Below are positions 52,132 through 60,000 of a stretch of DNA of 60,000 bases, in pieces. The notes beneath the pieces are model-generated. The model worked only from the letters and a program-made list of their open reading frames with translations. It was not told the origin of the DNA and made no database searches. Every line of letters starts with the position of its first letter. The stretch's first letter is position 1. The DNA is from Symbiodinium natans (Eukaryota > Sar > Dinophyceae > Suessiales > Symbiodiniaceae). The position numbers and the translations under genes are program-made. The stretch spans positions 188,001 to 248,000 of the forward strand of contig CAJNDS010000802.1 of assembly GCA_905221605.1 (NCBI GenBank), written 5' to 3'.

Positions 52132-52390
52132 AATGAAGTTTATCATGAAGCATGAAGGTGCTGGACTCGCACTTGGTCTCGGTTCTTTTGCTCACTCCAA
52201 GCCAAGCGTCTGATGTAGGTGAGATAGATCAGGAATCGTTTTTGGTGAAAACAAATTGACCAAAGAGTAACAATGTTGCTGGATGCTGTGGCGGTGCTGT
52301 GTAGGCCAGTGACCATCCAGCTTTGCGTTCTGCATGACGTCTTTGGGTGGACAGGTGGATTCCACCGGTTCCGGGTTCTGATTCTTGAGG

Positions 52391-53176
52391 TCATGGATCT
52401 TGATGATGCTGTAGAGGGTCGTCTCTTTCCAGCGGGGTTCTGGAGTTGGATCTGTACTGTCCAATGGGTCCCTGTCTGGAGGATGTCGCTGAGCCAGTTA
52501 CGGATCGAAGGTACTTGCAAAGGTACTTGATGCTTTGGTCGTGTTGAGTGAGGAGCTGGTCGACGGTGTCCAAGCGAGCTCTTGTTTCGTCGAGGCCGGT
52601 GTAGATGGTAGGGTGGAACGTTGGAAGAGGGTCTTGTCGAGTGGTGGGGTGGAAGCGGAGTCTGTCGAGGATTTCCTGTAGTTGTTGGCGAGTTTGATGT
52701 CCAAGAGCATCTAGTCGTCCTTCTAGTTCCTGTAGTCGTCTGGCTTGGAGAGCTTGATCACGTTGAATGTCGTTGAGCTGTTGGTGAAGTTGGCGGATGG
52801 AGCTTTTGTGTCGGCTGATGTCGTTGGTGGTGGAGGCTCTTGATGTGTCGGCCCTGTACGCTGCGCGCTTGATGTCCTGGAGTTCTTCTAATACTCCTCG
52901 GCTACAGGTGTGCTGGTAAACGAAGCCGAGCTCTGCTTCTAGTTGGCGAGCGAGTTCGTCGAGGTTCCGGAGCTGCTCTGCTTGCGAGGAGACTGTTTGT
53001 ATGAGGGTCCCCAGTGCGTCGTCCGTGGCCTGATGGATTGGATCGTTCGGGTTGGCGATCTCGTCGGGGAGCTCGGGGACTGGCTGCATCGTCTCAGACT
53101 GGTTGTTGGGGTACTCCTGGATTTCTGGCTGAGGATCCGGAAGGGTCGGCTCTTCGTGCATCTTGTTGGTCGGCAT
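52391..53176 (-). CDS. Coiled-coil protein (C4)
   Basis: 262 codons from ATG at 53176. An acidic Pro-rich N terminus is followed, from about residue 60 to 180, by heptad-like Leu/Ala/Gln spacing (E-Q-L-R-N-L-D-E-L-A-R-Q-L-E-A-E-L, then Q-A-R-R-L-Q-E-L-E-G-R-L-D-A-L) typical of a coiled coil, then a basic Ser/Arg-rich end. It suggests a structural or nucleocapsid-like protein. After its stop another minus frame (52464-52192) carries a plausible continuation (I-H-D-L-K-N-Q-N-P-E-P-V-E), so a frameshift near 52400-52450 may have shortened it. Two pyrimidine tracts lie upstream. Confidence 0.6.
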   Translation of the reverse strand: MPTNKMHEEPTLPDPQPEIQEYPNNQSETMQPVPELPDEIANPNDPIHQATDDALGTLIQTVSSQAEQLRNLDELARQLEAELGFVYQHTCSRGVLEELQDIKRAAYRADTSRASTTNDISRHKSSIRQLHQQLNDIQRDQALQARRLQELEGRLDALGHQTRQQLQEILDRLRFHPTTRQDPLPTFHPTIYTGLDETRARLDTVDQLLTQHDQSIKYLCKYLRSVTGSATSSRQGPIGQYRSNSRTPLERDDPLQHHQDP

Positions 53177-53450
53177 CTTCAAGAACTGGATAACCGACGT
53201 GTTGGTTTATCAGCTGGGCTTCTGCTTCTGTGCTACGTCTGCCGCTACGTCAGCCACTGATGAGAAGCGCTCTGGGTAGGTGCGGGAAAGGGGTGGGGGC
53301 GAACTGCACATGACCGCGTGATATGCATGATCAAAATCACACTTCATTGCATGACACTGGGTTTAGGGAGGAAAGGGGCTGGGGACCATCACTGCACGAC
53401 ATGGGCACATGCTGGCGGTCTTCGGTATTTGTTTGCTGTGGTACTTCAAG
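53177..53450. promoter_or_regulatory. Spacer C3-C4 with two pyrimidine tracts
   Basis: On the coding strand CCCCCACCCCTTTCCC (53284-53299) and CCCCAGCCCCTTTCCTCCC (53366-53384) both carry the CCCCTTTCC core found before C5 and A2. They may be trans-splice acceptors separating C4 from the RT gene. Confidence 0.4.
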
Positions 53451-56114
53451 TCATCTATGTACAAACGTCAACATGTCTGGATCGTGGGCTTGGTAGAGGG
53501 CGCGAAGTTCACGAAGTTGTTGTAGACGAACCGTCTCGGGGTACGCTATCTTTGAGATCATATGGCGTCTCGTTCGGTATGCACTGGCTCGGTGGACCAT
53601 AGGTGTGGATCCCCGTGGCGAAAGGAGCTGGTGTGTTTGGGAGGGGAGGATGAGGCGAACCTCTTTGTGGTGTAGGTTGATGTTGCAGCCGAGGTAGTTG
53701 GCTTCTTCTTGTTCTTCCAACAATATGGGTGGGCCGTAGAACTCCGTCTGAAGAAACTCATTCCAAGGATTTGTGTGAGCCCAGCTTTGTGGTAAGATGC
53801 AAATGCGGTCGTCAACGTATCTCTTGGTGAAGCGGTCGAGGATTGCGCATGATGCCAGGGCTATGCGATACGTCTGGTGCCACTGATGTTCTTCAACGCA
53901 ACAGACCATGTGGCACAGGACTGGTGACATGGGGTGTCCCATTGGACTACCTCTGGTCTGCTTGTATACTTGCCGTTGGGATGTGAAGTAGCTGCACTTC
54001 AGGACGTACTGCGTGATCTCCCAGATGTCGTGCATGTAGACGGTGTGTCTACCATGGTTAATCTTCTTATACTTCCCATTGAACGTTCTGGCCGTCCTGA
54101 GCGTCTTTTTGGGGTCGTAGGTGATGGAGACGTCCTGCCACGTGTCAAAGCCGTGCTGGGAGTTGGCGAAATACTTGTGCATGGTGACGGTGAGGGCCTG
54201 GAGGATGCGTTCTTGCGGGACACTGGTGAAGAAGCCCGCGAGGTCTGCGATCTGCATGTGCATGTCGGCGTTGTTATAGTTCATGAACGTGTGAAGCTCC
54301 TTGAAGATCTTGTAAGAGTTGTCCTGTTGCAGTGCTTGGGGGAAAGAGATGTACATGATGTTGGTGATGATCTTGGCGACCGTGGAAAAGAGCTTCTTGG
54401 CGAAGTGCTGGGCGAACGAGACGATGGGCCGTGACTTGATGAAGCCCTTCTTGCGCTTGGGAAAGATGTAGGACACCGGAACTTTGGTTTTGCGATCTGT
54501 TCTGATGCCCCAGGGGTATCTTGTCTTGATGCTTTGGGGTAGTTGGTGCCACGCATTGTGCGCCGCTGTGGTTGGGGTGATGTTGATCTTGGTGAAGACT
54601 TCAGGGTCTCCGTACATCTTGTCCATGAGCTGCTGGAAATGGAGGGGGCAGTATGCTAGCATCTTGTGGGGGCGGTGGTCCTCGCACGCAATGATGTGGT
54701 CGCTGTACTGGGTTTTGAGGCGCTTGACCATGTGGTGGTCCACGTGTTCCTCCTTCACGTTGTGGCTGAGCTTTGCCGCCGGGGCAAGAGCGAGCTGCAC
54801 AGCCTCCCTCGATGGTATGGAGAGTCGATTGCGTCTGCACCATTTGAGAACGTCTTCCGTCGTCTGTGAAATCCAAGTGTCTGGTTCCGGGAAGGTGCCC
54901 GTCTTGGACGAGTAGGTGACGATGTGGTGTAGAGGGTCGTCTGGTGATGCGTGTGCGGTCTGAAGGTCGATGACTTGGTGTTCGCTGAGTTCCTGTGTGG
55001 GGTTGCGGCAAGTGCATCTTCTCGTGAGTTTGGGGCCAAAACACATTCGCTGCCAGTTGTGGCACTGGGCCTCGATGCTGGATCCTGGTTTGGCCACCAC
55101 CGTGGTCTTCGGGACATGTAGTGCGCATAGTTCGTGGTAGTGGCTCGCGATGATGGCGCGGAGGACGTCTCGAAGATGGCGCTGGCATTCTTCCATAGGT
55201 GGTAGCAAACTGGCGACGAGGGGTCGTATGTTGGGGGTCTCCATATGTCTCTTCTCGAGTGCTTTCACCAATGCTGCTTTGCAGAACTCCTTGTATGGGG
55301 ATTCAAGGATGTTGGTCATTCGTAATAGCATGTATATGTTCTCGGCCGGGAAGTTGCCGCTCATCAACGTTCTGGTGGTTTTCCATCGTAGAGCCGTGGT
55401 GGAGCACAGGGCAGTGAGGAGGCCCCACATGCGTGTTTTGTTGTCTATCTGCACCTTGACGGATCGCCAATGTCTGGTTTTTCTTCTGAGGTGTCGATGT
55501 AGTCGAGCACGTAGTTTGGTTGCCAGCACGTTGACGTCGCTGATGATCTTGGGTTGGAAGGTGTGGCCTGTGTCTTCTTTGAAGTGTTTATAGATGAAGG
55601 GGGCGTTGAGGGAGGGTTGGAGGTCCGCGATGTCTGCCTGTTCGATCATGTGCAACTCTGCCACGTTGTCGACGCTGCGGACTTTGATCGGAACAAACTC
55701 CCAGTATGTGTCCGTGGTGCGCCAGTAGTGTATGGCTGGTTCTGCGTTGACCAGTTTTTGAGCCGCAAGCGCGTTGTGTTTTCTGCGCCGGTTGTCTTCT
55801 CTGATTGTGACTTTCGTAGAGGTGCTGCCAATGTAGAGGTGCTCAAACATGCGTGCGTGATCGACTCTCCAGTACACTGCGTTCGGCTGATTGAAAAATT
55901 CGAATGTGTAGAGCTCCGGGGTGATACGGTGAAACTGCTTGAGGCGTACCAATCTGCGTTGATCTACTTGGCGTCGAGGAAAATGGCAAAGAGCGGTGAG
56001 CCAAAACTTGCCGTAGAGCCAAGTGGAGTATCTGTGTAGGAAAGGTATGCGGTGAAATGTGTATTGGACCACGCTCTTCACGATGTCCATACACTTCACC
56101 ATGGAAGAGTGCAT
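53451..56114 (-). CDS. Penelope-like reverse transcriptase with N-terminal GIY-YIG endonuclease (C3)
   Basis: 887 codons from ATG at 56114. Residues about 78-172 form a GIY-YIG nuclease: A-V-Y-W (79-82), L-Y-I-G-S-T (93-98), R-x7-H (to H113), a Glu near 153-158 and P-S-L-N (167-170). A Cys cluster C-x6-C-x8-C-x-C lies at 351-369. The RT has S-R-P-I-V-S (561-566), motif A A-D-L-A-G-F-F-T-S-V-P (623-633), motif B Q-T-R-G-S-P-M-G-H-P-M-S-P-V-L (719-733), motif C R-Y-V-D-D (765-769) and N-Y-L-G-C-N-I. The wording of motifs A-C is that of Penelope-like elements. Canonical Penelope elements carry GIY-YIG at the C terminus; the N-terminal order is the one described for the Naiad/Chlamys branch. All key residues are present, so it may be active. 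The antisense frames are unrelated. Confidence 0.88.
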   Translation of the reverse strand: MHSSMVKCMDIVKSVVQYTFHRIPFLHRYSTWLYGKFWLTALCHFPRRQVDQRRLVRLKQFHRITPELYTFEFFNQPNAVYWRVDHARMFEHLYIGSTSTKVTIREDNRRRKHNALAAQKLVNAEPAIHYWRTTDTYWEFVPIKVRSVDNVAELHMIEQADIADLQPSLNAPFIYKHFKEDTGHTFQPKIISDVNVLATKLRARLHRHLRRKTRHWRSVKVQIDNKTRMWGLLTALCSTTALRWKTTRTLMSGNFPAENIYMLLRMTNILESPYKEFCKAALVKALEKRHMETPNIRPLVASLLPPMEECQRHLRDVLRAIIASHYHELCALHVPKTTVVAKPGSSIEAQCHNWQRMCFGPKLTRRCTCRNPTQELSEHQVIDLQTAHASPDDPLHHIVTYSSKTGTFPEPDTWISQTTEDVLKWCRRNRLSIPSREAVQLALAPAAKLSHNVKEEHVDHHMVKRLKTQYSDHIIACEDHRPHKMLAYCPLHFQQLMDKMYGDPEVFTKINITPTTAAHNAWHQLPQSIKTRYPWGIRTDRKTKVPVSYIFPKRKKGFIKSRPIVSFAQHFAKKLFSTVAKIITNIMYISFPQALQQDNSYKIFKELHTFMNYNNADMHMQIADLAGFFTSVPQERILQALTVTMHKYFANSQHGFDTWQDVSITYDPKKTLRTARTFNGKYKKINHGRHTVYMHDIWEITQYVLKCSYFTSQRQVYKQTRGSPMGHPMSPVLCHMVCCVEEHQWHQTYRIALASCAILDRFTKRYVDDRICILPQSWAHTNPWNEFLQTEFYGPPILLEEQEEANYLGCNINLHHKEVRLILPSQTHQLLSPRGSTPMVHRASAYRTRRHMISKIAYPETVRLQQLRELRALYQAHDPDMLTFVHR

Positions 56115-56162
56115 GCGGTTGAGCCGTCCCGATGGCTGCTGCGTTGCGAGTAGGGTTCCTAG

Positions 56163-57809
56163 TCAATGTAGGTATGAAGCGAGGCCTGCCACCACGATGG
56201 CGACTGCTGCCGTCCCTGCTGTGTTGGTGAGCTTGGGGAGAGACCAAGCCTTCACCATGTCCTGGTACGCCTGGTCTTTTGGATGTGCCTCGACATACAC
56301 CGTGAGTCTCTTGGCGATCTCCTTCTGGGCCTGTAGTTTGGGTCCAGACATCTTGAGAGTGGAAATCCAGGTGTTTGCCGAAGGGGCCGCGTATCTTGAT
56401 AGTGAGCTGGTGAGTTCATGTACTTGTCGAATCTTATCCATTTTGGCCTGCTCACCTGGCTCGAGGAGGACTTTGGTTTGTCTGCCGTCTGGTGATTCGA
56501 ACGGGCGGCTGGATGCTGGTTCACCTGGGACCGGGGATCTTGGGCTGGGGTGGTAGGAGGGTGTGGTGATACCTCCGGTGAAGTTAGGGTCCATCTCGTC
56601 CTCCACGGTAGGCGGGTGGGGGTGCAGTGGGGGAGGGGGTTGAGGTGCGTGTTCGGCCGATTCGGATGCCATTGGTTGCGATGCTTGGGAGTCGTCTGCG
56701 TCGACTACCTGCACGAGGTTGTGGGCATTCGCTGGAGCGCACGGATCTCGGTGTGGATGAAGAGGGTTGCCGGATGATGGTGGAGCCTTGTTGGTGCCGG
56801 TCTCGAAAAAGTTGGGCATCTGGGTTTGGGTAGGTGGGATGATGCCCTGCGGGAAGGGTGTCTTGCGGTTCTGACTTGCGAGCTGCGCGCGCAATCCTGC
56901 TATCTCCGCTTCTTTCTGTGCTAGTTGGGCACGTACTTGGGGTTGTACAGCAGGAGGGTTGTTGTAGCGCATGATGAGGTCTCCAATGTTGGCGACGAGC
57001 ATCTCCATGGCTTCCTTCCGTTGAACTTCGGTGGGTAGCATTTCCGCGCCGTTCTTCCATTTCCAGTAATTGACTGCGATGGTCTCGATGCGAATGTTGC
57101 GGTTGCGGATGAAGGTGGAGAGTTTCATGTGAAACACTGCATCAGGTAGTGACTTGTGGCCTTGGAACTGAGTCCATCTTCCGTTGGCGAGTTGTCGCAG
57201 CATATAATTGTGCTTGCCCTCGAAGGCCACTTGCCAGACTTTGATGTCGAGCGGATCCATACCTGCTGTGCCGTTTTTCTTGGCCGATGACGTGGTGGGT
57301 ACGATTCTGGGCATCTGGACTCCTCCATACTGGTTTTTGTCATAGAGCATCTCGTTGGAGTCCCAATGGTCTGGAAGGTCGTTGTTGGGCTGGTGGAAGA
57401 TGTCCTGGAGCACTTCCCTGGCGCGTTCTTTGGGGTTAGGGCGGGCTGGGGTAGGGGCCGAAGATTGAGTAGATCGGATGGGAGAGTTCCCGTATACCGG
57501 GAGTCTTTGATCTTGACGGTGGTGATCTCTTCGTGGGTTGTAGACCGAATCTTGTCCGTGGCGAGGAAACGCATGGGATGCTGTAGATGTGGATCTGGGG
57601 GTCAGAGCTGGTCCCGAACTAGGACGTGGGTTGGAGTGGAGTGTGCGCGTGGATCTCGGTGATGTCGATCTGGTGGGGTGCCTCCTGGATGGTCTTGGTG
57701 TGCTGAATCTTCTGGGTGATCTGGATCGTCTGGAGCCGTTGTCTCGTCTGTGCGAGTGTGTATGCCATTGAGCATGTCGTTGAGCGTGGCGATCACGTCT
57801 GTCTGCCAT
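56163..57809 (-). CDS. Arg/Ser-rich protein with coiled coil and C-terminal hydrophobic segment (C2)
   Basis: 548 codons from ATG at 57809; its stop is 48 bases before the RT start. Residues 1-90 are SR/RH-rich (R-R-S-R-S-P-R-R). About 190-280 is a conserved-looking globular part (K-V-W-Q-V-A-F-E-G-K-H-N-Y-M-L-R-Q-L, then A-V-N-Y-W-K-W-K-N-G), and a short coiled coil (L-A-Q-K-E-A-E-I-A-G-L-R-A-Q-L) follows near 310. A long Pro/Ser linker leads to helices and a C-terminal hydrophobic stretch (A-G-T-A-A-V-A-I-V-V-A-G-L-A). It resembles a nucleic-acid-binding Gag-like or capsid-like protein with a membrane tail, but no family is recognised. It is probably co-transcribed with C3. Confidence 0.6.
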   Translation of the reverse strand: MADRRDRHAQRHAQWHTHSHRRDNGSRRSRSPRRFSTPRPSRRHPTRSTSPRSTRTLHSNPRPSSGPALTPRSTSTASHAFPRHGQDSVYNPRRDHHRQDQRLPVYGNSPIRSTQSSAPTPARPNPKERAREVLQDIFHQPNNDLPDHWDSNEMLYDKNQYGGVQMPRIVPTTSSAKKNGTAGMDPLDIKVWQVAFEGKHNYMLRQLANGRWTQFQGHKSLPDAVFHMKLSTFIRNRNIRIETIAVNYWKWKNGAEMLPTEVQRKEAMEMLVANIGDLIMRYNNPPAVQPQVRAQLAQKEAEIAGLRAQLASQNRKTPFPQGIIPPTQTQMPNFFETGTNKAPPSSGNPLHPHRDPCAPANAHNLVQVVDADDSQASQPMASESAEHAPQPPPPLHPHPPTVEDEMDPNFTGGITTPSYHPSPRSPVPGEPASSRPFESPDGRQTKVLLEPGEQAKMDKIRQVHELTSSLSRYAAPSANTWISTLKMSGPKLQAQKEIAKRLTVYVEAHPKDQAYQDMVKAWSLPKLTNTAGTAAVAIVVAGLASYLH

Positions 57810-58029
57810 GGCGTAGGGGTGTAGGGATACTTATATGTCTGACTGCTAATGAGGAAGCCTACGTGAGGCACGCAACGGCTGTGTCAAGCACATGAAACAC
57901 TACCCTTGCACAAGCGGCGTGTTCTGAAAATTGCATGCAGGACGCGGGGTGCATAGGGTTGCAACTTCTCTCAACGGGTGCATGGGGCTGAGTTCGTTCC
58001 ATCGTGAAACTGTCATTGCTGAGACCTCA
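57810..58029. other. Intergenic spacer C1-C2
   Basis: No ORF. A G-rich word (57813-57826, GTAGGGGTGTAGGG) sits next to the C2 start and several TGCATG words occur. Confidence 0.45.
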
Positions 58030-59925
58030 TCACTTCACATACCTCCATTGGTGTTGTCCAGCTTCTTGGTCAACGGTGGTGCATCGTTGAAGTTCCAGTA
58101 GAGCTTGTCGTTGGTTGATGAAGTCCGTCCATTCCTCCTGGGTTGGAGTGGCCTGTGCTTGATTCTGCGTGATGTGTGGATCCTCCTGGAACGGCGTGGG
58201 TGTTCCTGATGCCACTAACCACGTGGTTTGGTGCACATGTAGAGCTCGGTGACGTTGTACTTGGCCTGATGTCTTTCGGTGGATCCAAAAGACCGAGTGC
58301 GTCCTGGGGTGTCCTGTGACTGCAAGGGGTAGGGACAGCCATCTGAATGGGGAGTTGGATGCCGTAGTGGATTGGAACCAGGCCCAGTCCAACTGTGCCT
58401 CGACCACGCTGCTGGCCGGGATTGCTAACATTGGTGTTTGTCCTCCTGAACTCAGTCGGTGAAATTTTCCGATCAGATCAGGTCTGCTTGTTTGCTTGGC
58501 GTCCAAACCGTCGATCGTGTGGCACGGGTCAGCGAAGGTGAAAATGAGTGGGTCCCATAGTCGATGTAGTACATGCGCTGCTTGGGTGGAAACTTGGACT
58601 GCGTGAATTTGTTGTGAGGTAAGGGGCAGGGCGAACCTCGGTGTCCATATCATGTTTGGCAGTACGTCGTTGCACAGGTGGTCGATGGTGAGCCTGGCGC
58701 GGATGTCCGGCGTGGAGGGTGGCGTCCATCTGGTCGTATGGGTGAGCTTCTGCAGCGTGTCGGTCCATATGTTGGTTGGCCAGTGGTCCGGAATCTGAAA
58801 CGTGTTGATTCCTTGATCGCATCCTGTGTGGGAATCGATGCTGGGCCACGTTCTGTGGAGCTGTAAGTCATGGTGAGCCTTGCGAAAGACTATGTTGCTG
58901 ACCGCCTGCATGGTCATAATGCCCGAGATGGTATTGTACTTCGCGAGCATTGGCTGGTGGAAGGGTGGCGCCGTGCTATGGAGCACCACGCAGAGGTCCT
59001 GTATGGGCGGCAGTAGGGGTACCAATCCTGCCGTGCTGGGTAGGACGTGTGCTGACCAGATTCTGTGGAAGTAGGTGCAGGTCTGTTCCAGCCTGCCCAT
59101 GGTCCTGGGATCCGCGAAGTTGTGTGTGAACATCCACAGCTCCGGGTTTACACTTCGGAACTTGATGTATCCCCAGTGCCAGAGCTGGTAGAGGTTGGGC
59201 ATTGTGGCCAAATCTGGGCAGTTGCCCTTGCGTACGAGCATCCTGAACTGTATGGCTGTGAACTGTAGGATGCGAACTGCAAGGGGTCCTGATAGAATTT
59301 CATGTAGAAGGGAACGTAGTCGTAGGTGTAAGGGTTTGGGTTCGGGCATGTCGATGGAGTCGGCGTAGCGTGTCATCTGGACGTGTGTGGATGCGTCGGC
59401 TTTGTACTCGTCCCAGGACATGAGGATGCTGTTTTGAAGTTCTTGTTGGAGGGAGGGGAACTTGTGCACCAGCTGTTTCGGGAGGAAGGTCATGCGGTTG
59501 GGGAAAAATCGTATGACGGGTGTGCCATCTTCCTGGAGTTCCCAATGGTGTCGTTCAACCGGAGGTAGCATGTGAATAAGTTCCGGTCTGATCGGTCGTC
59601 TCCACCACTGTGGCTGCGTGGTTTCTATCTGATCCACTGGTAGAACTGGAAGTAGTCGGCCTTGGTCGTGATGTTGCATGACGGATTGCGTGTCCACGGC
59701 TGGCTCTAAGCTGTCGAGCAGTTGTTGCAGGCTGCTGACGTGCATGCCCATCGTGTGGACACCAGGGTTTCGAAGTGGCGACCTGGATCTGTCTTCTCTA
59801 TGATGTTGTTCTTCGGGAGGAGGTACGGTGCGATCCGGGGGTACGGGGATGTGGGGGAAGGCTCCCGTGCGCCAGGTTTGTAGGTCTCTGACAGGTTGGT
59901 CCGTGCCCGCATAGTCCATGGACAT
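58030..59925 (-). CDS. Large hypothetical protein (C1)
   Basis: 631 codons from ATG at 59925. The N-terminal 55 residues are charged and Pro-rich with an R-S-R-S-P-L-R motif. The body is His/Gln/Trp-rich and very similar in style to A2-A4. About residue 280 it has M-G-R-L-E-Q-T-C-T-Y-F-H-R-I-W, the third example of the L-x-x-x-C-x-x-F motif found in A3 and A4. No catalytic motif or membrane segment is seen. The gene is intact and upstream of C2 by 220 bases; the cluster probably continues beyond the window. Function unknown. Confidence 0.62.
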   Translation of the reverse strand: MSMDYAGTDQPVRDLQTWRTGAFPHIPVPPDRTVPPPEEQHHREDRSRSPLRNPGVHTMGMHVSSLQQLLDSLEPAVDTQSVMQHHDQGRLLPVLPVDQIETTQPQWWRRPIRPELIHMLPPVERHHWELQEDGTPVIRFFPNRMTFLPKQLVHKFPSLQQELQNSILMSWDEYKADASTHVQMTRYADSIDMPEPKPLHLRLRSLLHEILSGPLAVRILQFTAIQFRMLVRKGNCPDLATMPNLYQLWHWGYIKFRSVNPELWMFTHNFADPRTMGRLEQTCTYFHRIWSAHVLPSTAGLVPLLPPIQDLCVVLHSTAPPFHQPMLAKYNTISGIMTMQAVSNIVFRKAHHDLQLHRTWPSIDSHTGCDQGINTFQIPDHWPTNIWTDTLQKLTHTTRWTPPSTPDIRARLTIDHLCNDVLPNMIWTPRFALPLTSQQIHAVQVSTQAAHVLHRLWDPLIFTFADPCHTIDGLDAKQTSRPDLIGKFHRLSSGGQTPMLAIPASSVVEAQLDWAWFQSTTASNSPFRWLSLPLAVTGHPRTHSVFWIHRKTSGQVQRHRALHVHQTTWLVASGTPTPFQEDPHITQNQAQATPTQEEWTDFINQRQALLELQRCTTVDQEAGQHQWRYVK

Positions 59926-60000
59926 GCCGGTCGCGTGGTCCTGCGGTGGTACTTGTCGATTCGGATACCATCTCTGAAATTGGCTGGCATGTTCTTGTGA

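Noticed and set aside
53934-54915. Plus-strand frames of 140-170 codons opposite the RT gene
   Set aside because: Antisense shadows of a strongly supported RT.

Overview
The window looks like dinoflagellate nuclear DNA, plausibly Symbiodiniaceae or a relative. The telomere-type heptamer is TTTAGGG, present as many interstitial arrays. The Ty1/copia and DIRS-like (tyrosine-recombinase) retroelement proteins have the divergent style typical of dinoflagellates. The rest is rich in micro- and minisatellites. I see no host housekeeping gene, no rRNA and no convincing tRNA; nearly every coding region belongs to a mobile element. Identifications come from motif reading, not database searches.

Layout. 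1-3.2 kb: the 5' part of a copia-like element (gag-protease, cut by the window edge) inserted in a DIRS-like reverse transcriptase (RT). 4.4-5.6 kb: a broken retroelement ORF. 7.7-20.5 kb: satellite territory with three copies of a 1-kb ATGCTC-rich repeat bounded by (CA)n, an array of about 0.32-kb units carrying decayed LRR/FNIP-like coding repeats, and many short tandem repeats. 20.5-27.9 kb: six minus-strand ORFs of no known family (cluster A), at least two of them paralogous, two with zinc-binding motifs. 28.5-41.9 kb: a decayed DIRS-like element whose order is tyrosine recombinase, DNA methyltransferase-like, 2OG-Fe(II) dioxygenase-like, RT, RNase H. It is split by a young, complete copia-like element at 30328-38841 (157-bp LTRs differing at two positions, GCAGT target duplication). 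42.2-42.8 kb: a gene stub and a terminal repeat. 42.8-51.3 kb: non-coding telomere-like, G-rich and hairpin-rich satellites. 51.3-60 kb: five minus-strand ORFs (cluster C) including an 887-residue protein with an N-terminal GIY-YIG nuclease and a Penelope-type RT.

How they fit together. The end of cluster C (51300-51714) is an inverted, diverged copy of the end at 42601-42840; both carry a palindrome based on CCTACTTAGCTAAGTAGG. This suggests a family of large multi-gene elements with inverted ends, powered by a Penelope-like RT/nuclease and carrying coiled-coil, Arg/Ser-rich, zinc-binding and unknown proteins. Cluster A is the same kind of gene set without an RT in view. The closest concept I know is the giant telomere-associated Penelope-like elements (Terminons) of bdelloid rotifers; a dinoflagellate counterpart would be new. 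That link is inference. The nesting order copia inside DIRS-like is shown directly; the DIRS-like element lying inside a cluster A/L element is only possible.
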